DNA of 64,000 nt from contig JAKGHH010000001.1 in NCBI GenBank assembly GCA_022828595.1, positions 206,479,813 to 206,543,812 on the forward strand, written 5' to 3'. Position 1 is the stretch's first letter. Every line of letters starts with the position of its first letter. The notes below the pieces were generated by a model. That model made no database searches. It was not told where the DNA came from and saw only the letters and a list, made by a program, of their open reading frames with translations. A program made the position numbers and the translations under genes. Shown piece by piece: positions 12,861 through 26,700 of the stretch. Source of the stretch: Nelumbo lutea. Lineage: Eukaryota > Streptophyta > Magnoliopsida > Proteales > Nelumbonaceae.

Positions 12861-13322
12861 ACTCTATAAATTCGGAAAACCAGTAATCGAAACCGAATCA
12901 AAATCAGTCGGTTAACCAGTTGACCGGTTTGGTTAATCGTCAGTTTGGTTTGTCGATTTTTCGATTTTTTTGCTTTATAGTATATATTATAAAAATATAT
13001 ACAAAATATTATATTTTAAATAATAAATAATATATAATATATTATAAATATATATATTTATATATAATGCATATTTATTAATTTATAATATATAAAAAAT
13101 ATATATAATATATATAAAATATATAGAAAAACATGTATACCGGTCGGTTCGGTTAACCGTCAGTTTTTATATTGGTTAACCAAAACCGAACTGGTACCTT
13201 CGGTTTTTTAAAAACACTGAACCGAAACCGAACCGATCGATTCGATTAACCAATTTTTTGGTTTGGTTTCAACCGGCTTTTTCGGTCGATTCAGCTTTTT
13301 GGTTTTTTTTGCTCACCCCTGG
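12861..13322. mobile_element. hAT-type CCGAACCG element, left-truncated
   Basis: Same family as 1-1098: AACCGAACC/GGTTCGG motifs flank an AT-rich core of TATA words (12980-13130). The right terminus reads TTTTTTTTGCTCACCCCTG. The left side has matching sub-terminal motifs, but the TAGGGGTGAGC end and a TSD are not visible. Confidence 0.5.
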
Positions 13323-13539
13323 AGTAATTATCGTTTTTCAGCCATTAATTATATTAATTATATGATCCTCAACCAATACATTTTCCATTTGTATGAAGTT
13401 TATGTAAATAGTACATAGCATTGGAAGGAACAACTTTTTCTTAAGACTGCGTTTGGTTCTCTACAATTGTATAAATGGGTTCCAAATTCATCCCTCTACT
13501 TCTCTACAACTATATGCTTATTCCGATGTTGATTAAGTA

Positions 13540-13880
13540 GGTTGCCCTAATGATAGGTGATCCCAAAGCAGTTATGATATTTTTCTTGGTGTTTTAAGAA
13601 GCAAGCCGTTGTATATATCTCACTCAAATATTGAGAGTGAGTATCGTAGTATTGTAATGGTTGCTCTAGAAGCCATACGGTTATGCTCTCTATTAACTGA
13701 GTTAGGTGTCTCTCTTTCTGCATCACCTATTCTATGGTGCAATATCTTGGAAATATATATCTTATAGCTAATCCTGTCTTTCATGCAAGACCCAACACAT
13801 AGAGATAGATTTTCATTTTACACATGAACAAATAATATAGAAGAAATTGCTTGTTCGATTTATTTCGTCTCATGACTAGC
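13540..13880 (+). pseudogene. Ty1/copia RNase H C-terminal fragment
   Basis: Read across frameshifts: KKQAVVYISHSN.ESEYRS, LLTELGVSLSASPILW, ANPVFHAR, HIEIDFHF and KLLVRFISS. These are the standard end blocks of copia polyproteins (KQ.VVSRSS.EAEYR, LL.ELG, NPVFHARTKHIE.D.H). Stops are frequent and no LTR is attached, so it is an old scrap. Confidence 0.8.
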
Positions 13881-14199
13881 TTGCTAATGGGATAACCAAA
13901 CATTTGTCTCACTTGCAGTTTAAGGCTGAGGACCAATAAATTGAACATCAAATGTTTGCCATTTAGCTTGATGGGGTTGACAAAGCTATGTGAGAAAGGG
14001 ATGAAGGTCATGCCCTTCTCATAGATACTATAATTACTAGAGTCCGGATCATCTACCAACAAAATACGTTCCAAACCTCTATAATTAGTAACATGATCTC
14101 ACACACAGCACATATATATAGTGTGTCCCACTTTTTTTGTGGGTCCTAGTGTTATTGTGAGATGTTACCTAAGGATTATATTGCCCCCAATTTCTATGA
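13881..14199. other. no recognised gene
   Basis: Spacer between the copia scrap and the plastid-like segment. The minus frame 13781-14074 overlaps the copia scrap and is a shadow. Confidence 0.3.
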
Positions 14200-14520
14200 A
14201 ATACAAGACGCTCATTGAACGATAAGAAAAAAATCTTCACTTCGACGACTCCAGATATAAAAGAAAAGGAATCTTTTTACGTTCTGTTTTAGATCAAACA
14301 GAGTAATTGAACTCTCATTCGTATTATGGATGGGCTAAAGCTAAATAAAAAAAGAAAGAAAATAGGGCTTCATTGATATTCCCCGATTTGGAAGATATTT
14401 ATTTCGGATGAGCCGAGCCAATAGGACGAACCAAAAAAAAAGAGTTCTGCATCATGAACTTTGTACCGCGCACATCACTTAGATGGGCTCTAGAAAGTCG
14501 CGTAGTAGGGGGGGTGAAGA
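14200..14520. other. possible plastid-derived insertion (NUPT)
   Basis: The text differs from its AT-rich neighbours: phrases such as GATATTCCCCGATTTGGAAG, GAGCCGAGCCAATAGGACGA and TTTGTACCGCGCACATCACT read like conserved chloroplast inverted-repeat non-coding DNA. I recognise the style but cannot name the locus with certainty. No gene is complete. Confidence 0.45.
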
Positions 14521-14619
14521 AGAAGAAATCAAAATATGAAAGAAAATACAAAGAAATGAAAGTGTTAGATAAAATTGGTAGAGGGTTGGAATGTGTTTTG
14601 GTAGCTCAACTCTAGTTAC

Positions 14620-15030
14620 TAGGTGTGCAGGTCGGGCGGGCTGAGTCAGGTTTTAGCTCAATCTAGATTCAACCCTAAGAATTGGGCCTAAAGCTCGAGC
14701 CCATCCCATACTAAAATTTGATGCACTCGGGTTGGTCAATTAGCCCATACTTAAAAATTAATATACATGTGTGAAAATGTATGCATATAGGCATAGTTTA
14801 TTAAAAATTATGTATATATGCATGTATGCATGCAAATATGTATCTACTTATGCACACATACAAGTATATAATTGAGTCAGGCTGGGTTTGGGCTCCTAAG
14901 GGCTAGGTCCAAGCCCAACCTGAAAAATTTAAAAGCCCAACCTTTTGGGCCCAGGCCCAGCCCAAGGACCGAAAATTTAAGAGCAGCTGCTGTTAATTGT
15001 GGGCTAGGTTGATTCAAATTGGGCTCACAT
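14620..15030. repeat. partial GGCCCAAGCCC-type hAT MITE
   Basis: It starts with TAGGTGTGCAGGTCGGGCGG and carries the GGCCCAGGCCCAGCCC words of this family. A matching right end and TSD were not found, so limits are approximate. Confidence 0.4.
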
Positions 15031-15269
15031 AACGTGTGTAAAGTTCATATAGTTTGTAGTGATCAGAATGCACTGATAGTATGATACATGCATATTTTAA
15101 AAAGTTAAAAACTTTGGAATGATAGATCATATCCCTATAATTGTTAAAATAAAGTAAGAAAATAAAATAAAACATACAATATCGCTCGTAAACCTATTCA
15201 TGTGTAGACCGATATTTTCAAATACAATAAAATTAAACATACATCAATATTTTAATCCTTGTTCATGTG

Positions 15270-15787
15270 TAGACCTGTTCATGGGTTGGGTCGAGCTTTG
15301 TCATTGTATTAACTAAATATATTTAGGTCTGAACCCGAGCCCCACCTGACCATTGGGCCTAGGTCTTGAGCCTGCTGGGCTTTGTCATTGTATTAACAAA
15401 ATATACTTAGGCCCAGGCCCGAGCCCAAGCCTAGCTAGAAAATTGGAAAAAGTGTTCTTTTTTTCTTTTTTTGTTCAATAAAAACTCTTTTATTTATATT
15501 TAAAATCCTCAAAAGCTAAAAAATAATGAAATATCTCACTATTACTTGAAAAAGAGAAGAATAATACAAAAAATATTATATATATTATTATATAAAATAT
15601 ATTTTTATTATATAATGCATTATCAAGTTGGGCTCAGACTTTTTGAGAAAGCCCGAGCCTGGCCCGATAAAAGGTTGGGCCCAGTGTTTTAGGCCCGAAA
15701 GCCTATAGGCTTGAAATCCTATCCAAACCTGGCTTAAATCGAGCCAGGTCGGGCTCCATTGGGCTACCTGGCCCATGAACAGGTCTA
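15270..15787. mobile_element. hAT-type MITE, complete
   Basis: Ends are TAGACCTGTTCATGGG and CCCATGAACAGGTCTA, exact inverted repeats. Flanking 8-bp repeats are TTCATGTG and TTCATGAG (7 of 8). The interior has GGCCCAGGCCCGAGCCC words and an AT-rich core, with no transposase. It belongs to the same family as 33043-34068. Confidence 0.85.
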
Positions 15788-17159
15788 TTCATGAGGTGTG
15801 CTTTATATATGGAAGTTGAAGCTTTTGAAATAAGAAATGATCTATTCTTTGCTTTGGAAGTCGAAGCTTTTACAATAAGGAGGTTGATTTGTAATCAAGG
15901 TTTTTTTTTTTCAATTTTTTATGAACAAAACTTTGGCTTAGGCCTTTAAAAGAAATCTACAGGAGTGAAATACTAACATATATTAGACGAAATATAAATA
16001 AATATATACATATAAATATTGCAGATAAATTTAGGAAATTTCATCTTGTTCAGCCCAAATCAAAATCATGAAAACTTCACTCATTTTAGGCCCATCTCAT
16101 GACCAAGACGAGCTTATATGGCCCGGTATTAGGTTAAACACAAGTTCTTGGATCCGCCAAATTTAAGGCCCACAAATAAAATTGTCCAATTCCCTTCACA
16201 ATTGTGATTAGCACACACCCTTATATTGAAACTCATTCTGACTTGGAAGGCTTGGATGTAAAAGCCCATGGGCCATGGACGTATACCCATTACAGGTGGC
16301 CCAATTTCAATTGCGCAGAAAACAGCATGGCAAGAAGAGAATGCTATTCTTCACTTGTTCTTCCTCTGGTATTGCCTCTTTCCTCTTCTTCATTCCATGA
16401 ATTTCCTGAGTCTACCCAATTCATTAGATGTCTGGAAAAATAATATAAAAATGAAAATATGGTTTACCCACCTCACAATTTTTTATTTATTTTATAAAAC
16501 CCCATCTATGAGGGACTGGATCTGCTCCTCACATATGACGCCTCACATTGATCTCACAGTAGTAACATCTTCCGTTAATAATAACACATTTGAAATGTTC
16601 TCAATGCACAGTGGGCCTGTGAGTTGCAAAAAAAAAGCACATTCTTGATCAACCGGTTTAACTGCTGATGTGACAAATAAATGAGTTAAGAATACAGAGA
16701 ATTATACAATAATTTTAATTACAGTTCAACCGGAAAAGGGTCTGGCTCCAGTTGAATCTGGTTCAACCGGTCTACTCTGTCCAATTGAATCTGGTTCAAC
16801 TGGTTAGAACCTAGAACCTTGCAGCCCCTCCTTGTAGGCCATCTACCATATTTCCTGACAAAAAATATTGAGAAATTATTAATCCACTGTGTTAGTGTGC
16901 TGTGACCGAGAGAGATGGTTCAACTACTCCAAGGCCTCAACCGGCAAAAATGGAATTGTTTTCAACACCATACCGGCCCACAAATTAATTTCATTGCTAA
17001 GCCCATTACGACTTCAATTAAAAAAAGCCACCTTTAAACCTTTTTCTATGAGACTATGACCATGGTGAGATCATACTCTTTTGATTCTCTGACGCTTGTT
17101 AAAGCAGGTAAAGCCCACAGCTAAGAAAAAGTTTAATCAAAAGCTGAAGCAAAGAAAAA
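15788..17159. other. no recognised gene
   Basis: Spacer leading to the FBT7-like promoter. Frames at 16204-16443 and 16268-16648 overlap each other and show no domain. Near 16730-16805 CAACCGG/GAATCTGGTTCAAC words recur. Confidence 0.3.
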
Positions 17160-17594
17160 AAAGAATTATCATTAAAGCATACTGCATGCCCAACGGGCCA
17201 CTTTCGGTTCAACGTTGTATTTCACTTTCCTGAGTCATGATTCCATACATTCCTTCTCCATTCAAACGGCAGAAGGTTGGAATTGGATTGGATGGCTAGG
17301 ATTAAGTTGGGCTGAGAATTGGGCCTGGGTTGGCCCACAACTTGCACCGTATTGTTCAAGCCATGCGGATGATTGCACTGAATCAATTCCTCCCCAGTAG
17401 TTATTTACCGAAAAAAATTCCTCCCCGTCTTTTTGCTTTTGTCTTTTTTCTTGGGGATACACCGGCTCCGATAGCCGAAGGGCCATTATCAATATGTCGT
17501 TCGAGTCGACTGGATTCAAACCGGCATTCCCCCGAAAATCAACGCCCCTAGAACCTTAACCGGTCACCTCAATTGGATCTAAATAATAGAAGAC

Positions 17595-17600
17595 CACGTG
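17595..17600 (+). promoter_or_regulatory. G-box in the FBT7-like promoter
   Basis: A perfect CACGTG core lies 151 bp upstream of the ATG at 17751. It is preserved in the duplicated promoter (5810-5815). G-boxes bind bZIP and bHLH factors, often in light or stress responses; use here is inferred. Confidence 0.4.
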
Positions 17601-17750
17601 TACGAAAAAACGCCACCAAGCAATCTCGGCCCACTCTCTCTTCCTTGATATCATCCGCGAATCGGAAAAATTTCTCCTACTCTTCACTCCGCAGGAGAGA
17701 AGACACGACGCCTCTCTGAACACGGGCCTGATTTCTCCCATCGCCGGTAA

Positions 17751-20700
17751 ATGGTGGCCTCCGCCGGGAATCCGCTTCGGTCGTTGCTGGGATTCGGAGT
17801 CTGGGTACAAGGGTTCCGATGCTTCCCGTGGATGGGCGTGAATTTCTTCCTCAAAGACGGGCTCAATGTCGACCCCTCCACGCTTCAGCTGTTGCAGAAC
17901 TCTGCCAACCTTCCGATGGTCGGAAAGCCTCTTTACGGAATCGTCTCCGACGCCATTTACATTGGAGGCCAGCACAGGATCCCTTACATCGTCATTGGAG
18001 GTAAGCTCCCTCATAACCGCCTTGTATTGAACTCCGAAAACCGCTTTTGGTTCGTTTTCAGTATCTGGTGAACAAGCAAACGATCTGGTTGGGAAGAGGG
18101 AGGGGTAGATACCGGAATATTTCATTTTCTTGAACGTAAATGACGAAAATGTCCATCGTTTGTTACCGTAATCGAATGCGAAGGAGGATGGTAGGTTGGC
18201 GGAACTGCCCCAGGCGTGATTGCCTGTGACGTCGGTGATAGTCTGGTTTGTCGGAGGGATGCTTGGCTTGCTCGGTAAGACCGCGAAACAAGGTTTGCTG
18301 AGAGCGAGCATTCGTTCGAGGACAAAAATAGTCGCTTTCAGAGCTGTTGGAATTACATGTGTTAAATACTTATTTGGTCGATTTATAATGGTGATTAGGT
18401 GCTGTTTGGTCAGGCTGAGGCCATCATCAGGTTTGCTATGTCACTACGTGGCTCTCCACTGTGATGGGAACAGTCTTTAATAGTAGACCCAGTTATACTG
18501 AAGCTTCCTCGTACTTACTGTGGGGCCGTCATTTCTTCCATACTAGTATACTACGCTTGGCTTTTGATAGCTCATAGGGTACCTGTCACACTGTGATTGG
18601 TGAATGGGTAGGGCTGCAATTGCAAAGAGAGACTGGCAGATAGCGAGCCTGAAAAATTGGGCTTTGGACACAATTGCATGTGGGTCTGTTATTGGTCTGG
18701 GCTTGTTTATATTTTATTTTCCGTGGGCGTGGAGTGTTAGTCAAGTATTATAGTAGAATCCCACAACAGCAAACTGTAACCGAGATTGACCTCACAGTTT
18801 TGGAAAAAAATAAAATAAAATTCAGAAGAAGAGAACCCACAGATGAACACTTAAAATAATGGTGTCACTAAATTGACCAAGATGAAGGTAAGATTCGGTC
18901 TCAAGTTTCAGCTAAAACCAGCTAGAGACCTTACCAACTAAGCTAGGTGGAAAATATTGTTAACTGCTTAATATTGTCCTTTCAACAATTCCATATATCT
19001 ATATAATATAATAATGTTTATAATATCATATTATCTAGAATTTATATTGTATAATATAACATATTTATATATAAAATAAAATATATGATATAAAAGACTG
19101 TATAAAATAATATAAATATTATGTTCAAGAATAATATACTTTATACATATCTTAAAATGCTATAAAAACATTATTTATTGATACATTATATAATATATCT
19201 ATACTACTACTACATGTACGAATGAGCCTGTTGAACTTTTCCTTCTGACTAAAATATCTCTATTTTTGAATTTGGTCCCTCTATAATTGTTAGTGCACAA
19301 AATAATTTGAACTACTACTTTTAACCCCATTTAATTCCCTCTAACTCCGATTTTTCTCGTTAAGTTGTATATTTAAGGTAATTTTTTCTTATCAATAAAT
19401 TCTACTAACTAGCTCTATGTCCAATCATCATCACCCATGCCTTACCCCAACTATATCTACCAAAGAAAAATTACGAATTATATCAGGTAGATCTATGTCA
19501 AATACTTTTAACAATAGAAAACCTATGTTTCTAAAGCTGACCCAAAAATGAAACCTTCTTCTGTCCAAGTCCAAACGGGGGGTAAGCAATTCATCTAGGT
19601 CAAATAAAGTTAACCGATGATGTCATAGTAAATACTAAATTTTTAAATAGAAATAAATACAAAAAATAAATTATTGTAGAAAAATTTAGGCACATCTATA
19701 TTATTTTAGATTAATCATATATTAAAGAGAAATAAGTTGATACAAGAATTTATTTTATTGATGATGGAAATGACATGCAAAATTTAAAACCAAGACAAAA
19801 ATGAAATTGCTTTCTTGTTTTGTGGTGGGTTAGAAGTTCAACTTGATGTCACAATTAAATAATAAAAAAACAATTACAAAACAATACAAAATTTTTGTTG
19901 AAAAATTTAGGCACACCTTTAATATTAGATATTCATCATATTAAAGAAAAATTCAAAAAATAAAAAAGATTGTAGAAAAATTTGGGCACATCTCTAATAT
20001 TTTATATTAATCATATTTAAGAAAATGTGTGTTGGGCAATCAAGAAACAACAAGTCTAGAAACGAGTGTGGCAGTAATGTGTATGCTAAGATGGATGAGT
20101 GGAAAAACTAGAAAGGATAGTATAAAAAATGAAGTCATTAGAAGAAACCTAGGATTGGCTCCCTTAAGTGATAAAATGAGAGAAAGTAAACTAAGATGGG
20201 TTGATCATAGTCATAAAAGTCTATCAACACCCATAAGAAGAAGTCATTTGTTACAAGTTGAAGGGGCTAGAAGGTCTAGGAGTAAACCAAAGGGCCATGG
20301 GTAGAAGTAATAAGAAATGATTTAAGTGCCAATAATTCAACAATATATATGGCATTAGACAAAATGGAATGGTGAAACAAATCTCATGTAGCCTATAGTT
20401 AAGATAAGGCTGGGATATTTGGTTCCATAGGTGTTTCAGCTGGTTTGGCACCTAACAATCCTGTTTTTTCTAACTTACTTCCTCTGACACAAATTAATAC
20501 CATGCTTAGACCTTGCTACTTCTATCCCCAAGAAGTATTTTAATTTACCAAGGTCCTTTGTTTGAAAGTACTCATGTAGGAAGGTCTTTAGCCTATCAAT
20601 CCCCAATCTATCACCGCTGGTAATGACAATATCATATACATATACCACCAGTAAGATCTTCCCAGCATGCGAATCATGATTGAATACTGAGTGATCAACC

Positions 20701-23700
20701 TGACATTGTTTCATGCTAAACTTCTTTATCACTTCACTGAATCTACCAAACCATACATGGGGAAACTATTTAAATCTGTAAATGGCCTTCTTTAGTTTGC
20801 AAACCTTACCATCCTCCCCTTGAGCAACAAACCTCGGTGGTTGCTCCATATAGACTTCTTCAAGTAGATCACCATGTAAAAAGGCATTCTTGATGTCAAG
20901 CTAAAATAGAGGCCAGTCATACATAGTAGCTAGAGATATCACAACACAGACTGAACCAATTTTAGCACAGGAGAGGTCTCCGTGTAGTCAATACCATATG
21001 TTTGGGAATACCCTTTGGCAACCATGCTAGCTTTCAACCGCTCTATACTACCATTTGGTAAATACTTAACAATGTATAACCACTTACAACCGGCAACCTG
21101 CTTACCAAGAGGGAGCGTGGTGAGTTCCCACATATGATTATGAGCTAAGGCAAAGAGTTCTTCCATTGCATGGTGCCACCCTAGAGAAGCAAGGCCGCAA
21201 GGGATTCCTGGACATTCGTAGGAACAGAAATAGAAGACAATAGAGAAATACACTGGCGATGGCAAGTAGAAAGGTGAGTGACAGAAACATAATTAGAAAT
21301 GGGATGAAGTGTGCAACTGCATTTACCTTTCCACAAGGCGATAGGAAAATCAACGTCAGAAACTGGGGTTGTGGCTGGTGTTGGAACAATTGCCGGATTT
21401 ATCGACGGTGACAAAGCTGGAGGAGGAGCTGGTACATGTTGTCAATGCATATACACTTGACGGATGAGTGGTCGTTCAACAGGAAGTTGCATTAGAGGCA
21501 AAGACTTAGTCACAACTAGAACAAGTGGAATGGGGTCCTCAGCGGGAACTGGAAGAGGAGGAGGTGAGGAAGAAGAAGGAACATCACCTGACCCTGAGAA
21601 AAATGGAGTAGACTTAAAGAAAGTAATATCTGCACACATAAAGGAACGTCGAGAACTAGGGTTATAACAGTTATACCCTTTCTGGGTCCGGGAATAGCCA
21701 AGGAAGATACACTTAGTGGATTGTGCATCCAATTTGTCCTTTCTTGGTTCAAGATTATGAACAAAGCATACACATCCGAAAATCGTAGGAGTAAGGGGGA
21801 AAGGGGAATGACCTTCAAGGATGGGCGTGGGCATCCGATTAATCAGGAAGCAAGATATAAACACAACATCACTCCAAAAATGTTTAGGTACATTCTTATG
21901 GTGCATAAGGGATCGAACAGTTTCCAAAAGGTGTCAGTTCTTTCTCTTAACTACTCCATTTTATTATGGGGTATAGGTACATGAAGTTTGATGCATAATG
22001 TCATGTTGTTCCAAATACTCCTGAAATGGTGTATAAAAGTATTCCCGACCATTATCAGAACGAAGAATCTTAATGTGTACACCAAATTGGTTGTGAATTT
22101 CAGCATAAAATTTTTGGAAAATGAAAAACAATTCACTCATTTCTTTCATTAGGTAAAGTTACATCATCCTTGAATAATCATCAACAAAAATAACAAAGTA
22201 TTTGTAACCATTGTATGACACTATTTTATTTGGACCCCAAACATTTGAATGAACTAAAGAAAAATGACTCGACATACGATTATCAACTCTAGGGCTAAAG
22301 GGAACACAATGATGTTTCCCCAACTGACACGACTCACAATCCAAAACAGAAAGATGACTCAACGATGGAACAAGATGCTTCAATAATTTAAGCGATGGAT
22401 GACCAAGTCAACAGTACCACTGAAGAGGAGAAAGGGATGTCTAAAGAACTATTGATGAGCTACCACCACCATCAAGATAATACAGTCCACTAGCTTCATC
22501 CCCTCCAATTTTTATCCCCATCTTGAGATCCTGAAAGACACAAGAAGTGTAAAAAGTGATAGAACAATTAAGGGACTTGGTCAACTTACTAACAAACATA
22601 AGATTAAAAGAAAATTTGGGAACATACAAAACTGATGATAGGGATAAAGGGTCTATGTCAACATTACCAACACTACAAATGGAAGATGTTGAACCATTAG
22701 CAAGGGTAACAAAGTGTGATGTGGGGCACTGAGAAAGGGAGGAAAACACACTTGGAGTTCTAGCCATGTGATCGGAGACTCCAAAGTCAATAATCCTGGG
22801 GTGGGTTTGGATGCCAAACAAGCCATACCTAAGTGTGTAAGAGTAGCTGTATTCTGTTGAGATGTGGCCTTAATAAATCTCTTATACTTATCACGTGGAA
22901 CACTCATCTCTTTCCTAGAAACATCTGTAGATATAGAAGCCATCTGATCAACTTGTTGATTCTCCTGTGTGGAACCACTATCACTGGCCACTACATGATT
23001 TTCCCAAGTTGAAGGTGGGCCATGCAAATCATAACAAAGTTGATGGTATGTCCTCCATACCACAATGTGTACACTTCCTTGGACCATTACTACGTCCTCT
23101 ACCACGAACTCCCCCTGAATCTTGACCTTCAATACATCCACCACCACGACTATACATAGGTCCACCACCACCACTACAACCATACACCGATCCACTACCA
23201 CCACTATGGCCGGATTAAACTCCCTAAGCTCTACCTCTAACACCACGGCCTCCCCCTCTCGTCACTACAAAGGAAGACCTACCAGAGGCATTAGAATTCT
23301 CTGTAGGCCTAATAGAGATCCTTCGAAGACGGGCAAATACCTCTTCTAGGGACGGAAGGGCTGACCCTCTTAGTATTTGTGCTCTCATTGGTTCATATTC
23401 AAATTTCAGTCCTACTAAAAATCTGGTCACATCTAGTTGTTTTCTCTATTGTTGCTGAATTTTAACATCAAAGGTGAGGGGATGGTACACATTCAACTCA
23501 TTACGAAGGTTCCTCATGCTAGCTTAGTACTCCTCAAGACTTTGATTACCCTGTTACAGATTAAAGTACTCCTGATAAAGCTAATTCACTCTAGTAGTGT
23601 TGTCTTGTCTCGAATATAGCTTCTTGGCATGGTCCCAAATATCCTTGGCTTTATCTAGGAACATGAAATTCACACTATGTTGGGTTCCATACTATTTCAT

Positions 23701-26700
23701 AACCATGTCATAATCTGTGCACCTTCTTGTTCCCAATCACTATACTTATGAGACTCAGTGGAGGGTTTTTCTTCCCTTACATGCTTCACTTTCTTTTTAG
23801 CTCTAAGAAAAACCTCTACAGATTTCGTCCAAGGCACATAGTTCTCCCCATTCAACTTGATAGAAGTCATCTGAACATTCAAGTAGTCGGTGGGAACCAT
23901 CACACTAGATTTTTTGTCACTGTTGTCTCCCATATCTGATTCTTTTTTATTTTTTACATTCACTTCTCACCACACTGCACACTAGTAAAGATAACCACCT
24001 ACAATCACAATTTCACCAACACCTGTCACTGATTTCTTCACTCTCCACACCACAAAGCTAGTAAAAACCACCTATAGTCACAATTTCAGCAACACCTGTC
24101 ACTGATTTCTTCACTTTCCACACCACAAAGCTACCACACAACTACCTGAATACACACCATAACACTAGCAACTCACCAACCACTTGATCCCCACTGAAAT
24201 GCCCACATAACCCACCTATTTAATCACCACAAACGAACCTGCACTCAACTGTCCACAGCACCACCTGAAACAACCCTCTTCTCACCATCGATTAGGGGGG
24301 TTTTCCTACAAACCACTGCAAACACCCATCAACCTACTGACCGAAGGCATGAAAACCTCCAAGAGTAAAGGGCGATCACTCATTTTCAGCCTCTTTCCCT
24401 ATCTCCAACAGATAATGAAGAAAAATTGAAAAACCCTAGGCTGAATGATGATAAAAGGAGAATTCTAGGCAGATCTGATTTTGTCACAGTTGCTTTGATA
24501 CCATGATAAAGTTCTGATCTGCGCTAGGATTCTGTTAGTATCAGTATTAGAGAGATATCAGAAGGGATACTAGAGAGAAAAGGAGAAGAAGAGAAGAGAA
24601 AAGAGAAGAAAAGGAAAAATCTGGTTTGAACTAGAGAGCTTGATCACTCTCTCTAGTCGGCCAGTTTATATTTATATGTTTTTATTCAAAAATCAAAAGA
24701 CTACTATGTCCCTACTTAAGTATGGGACAGGTCACTTAACATAGGACCCGCTTGGCAAGTCTTTTTGGGAAGATCTTCTGGTAGCTCTGACAGTCAAAAA
24801 ACGCATTGAGCTTTTGCATGAAGATCTGAGCAGCCCGAAGCTAGTTTGGCAGACACATGTCTTTCTGGGCAAGAATAAAACGTGAAAAGCTTCATTTGAA
24901 GCTTCCTGAAATCAGCCCAAAATGGGCTTCTTGCTTCTTTTCGGCGCTCTGCCTTTTGGTGGCTAGATCTTCTGTGAACCAAATGGAAATAGACCGAAAA
25001 TCAGTCTGCCCAACTTGTAAACAGCCAAAAGACTGTGTAAAAAGACGCACCAAACGGGCCCATAAACATTACATATCAGCTTTAAACATAAATAGAAAGA
25101 CTAAAAGTTATCCCTATCCCTATACAGTCGACACTAACATCAAAGAAAGTTAAGCATCATAAACAAGATTTTCTTTTATAAATGATGTTTAATGAAATGC
25201 AAAATTTAAAATCGATCTAAAAATGTAGTTGTTTTCCTGTTTGGTGGTGGGTCAACAGTTCAACCTTGATGTCATAATTAAATGATAAAAATTCCAAAAA
25301 AAGATTAAAATACAAAAAATTATAAAAATACAAAACTTTTTGTAGAAACATTTGGGCATGTCTCTAATATATTCATCAAATTAAACAAAAATAAAATTGA
25401 GAAATAATAATTATTTTTATACGTAGACACATTATTACTATCATCATCTAAAATTGCCATTCATATTTTCCGGTGCATGTGTGTGTGCATGTGTGTGTAT
25501 AGAAATGTCTGTTTTGCAGTTTTACCCTTTCCTAAAATCTCTACTGAAAATCTTTTACAGTCTGGAATTTGGAGTGGCATACTACTATCATGTTTTACAG
25601 AATTGGCAACAAATCTCCGATTATGAATTTCTTCATGGCTACTTCATTAACTTTGCTAGTGCAGCTCTTGTGCAGGCAGTGTCATGGTTAGCCATTGCTC
25701 TCTTACCCTCGTCAAGCATCTCAGTCTTCACAGTTACTCTCCTCCTCCTTCTCAGCAATCTTGGTGCAGCAATTGTTGAGGTTGCCAATGATGCCCTTGT
25801 TGCCGAGGCAGGAAAGCAACCGAAATCTACCAATAAGTCACGATCATCTTCATCTGGTGAGCTTCAGTCATTTGTTTGGACGGCAGCCTCTGTAGGTGGA
25901 ATCCTTGGTAACCTCATAGGTGGCTTATCTATCGACCGGTTCTCTCCTCAAACTATGTTTCTTGGATTTGGTATTATCCTGATTATCCAGCTCCTCAGAA
26001 CACTTGCAGTCCGAGAAAGCTCACTGAACCTCCCCAAGAATTCATCCAATTCTGGCATCCGTAAACAGCTCTCGGTCCTATTAGTTGCATTGCGTAAGCC
26101 AGAGATTGCATATGCAATTGCATGGTTTGCAGCATCTCATGCTGTTATCCCAGTCTTAACGGGCACAATGTTCTTCTACCAAATAGAGCATTTGAAGCTT
26201 GACTCATCAGTGCTGGGATTGTCGAAGGTGTTTGGACAAGTGGCCATGCTTCTATGGAGCATAATCTATAATCGACAATTGAAATCAGTCCGACCAAGAA
26301 AATTAATTTCAGCTGTTCAGGTCACCCTGGCTGTTTTCATGTTATCTGATGTGTTGTTTGTGAAGGGATTTTACCGTGAGATGGGTGTGCCAGATTCATT
26401 ATATGTAGTGATCTTCTCAGGATTGCTGGAAGTCCTTTTCATATTCAAGGTACTTCCATTCAGTGTCTTAATGGCACAACTCTGCCCACCAGGCTGTGAG
26501 GGGTCTCTGATGGCCTTTGTCATGTCTGCTATTGCACTTGCCTTCATTATTAGCGGGTATCTTGGTGTTGCACTTGTAACATATGTCGGCATCTCTGATC
26601 AGGACTTCTCAGCACTGCCAAAGGGCATTCTGATACAGACTGCATTTACATTGCTGCCACTATTTTGGAATTCATGGATCCCAGATGATGTCAAAGTTCA

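Larger units (their letters stand above)
18001..25664 (+). other. giant repeat-filled intron of the FBT7-like gene
   Basis: The 7,664-bp intron has a GTAAGC donor and a GTGCAG acceptor. It holds a SINE-like tRNA head (18880-18951), AT-rich dispersed repeat (19180-20028), an RTE LINE scrap, a reverse-oriented copia element, and more of the AT-rich repeat (25150-25440). 18003-18880 shows nothing recognisable. Confidence 0.8.

Noticed and set aside
13781..14074. 97-aa minus frame
   Set aside because: Overlaps the + strand copia RNase H scrap and has no domain.
17556..18311. 251-aa minus-strand frame across the transporter promoter and exon 1
   Set aside because: Opposite-strand shadow of FBT7 exon 1; no domain of its own.
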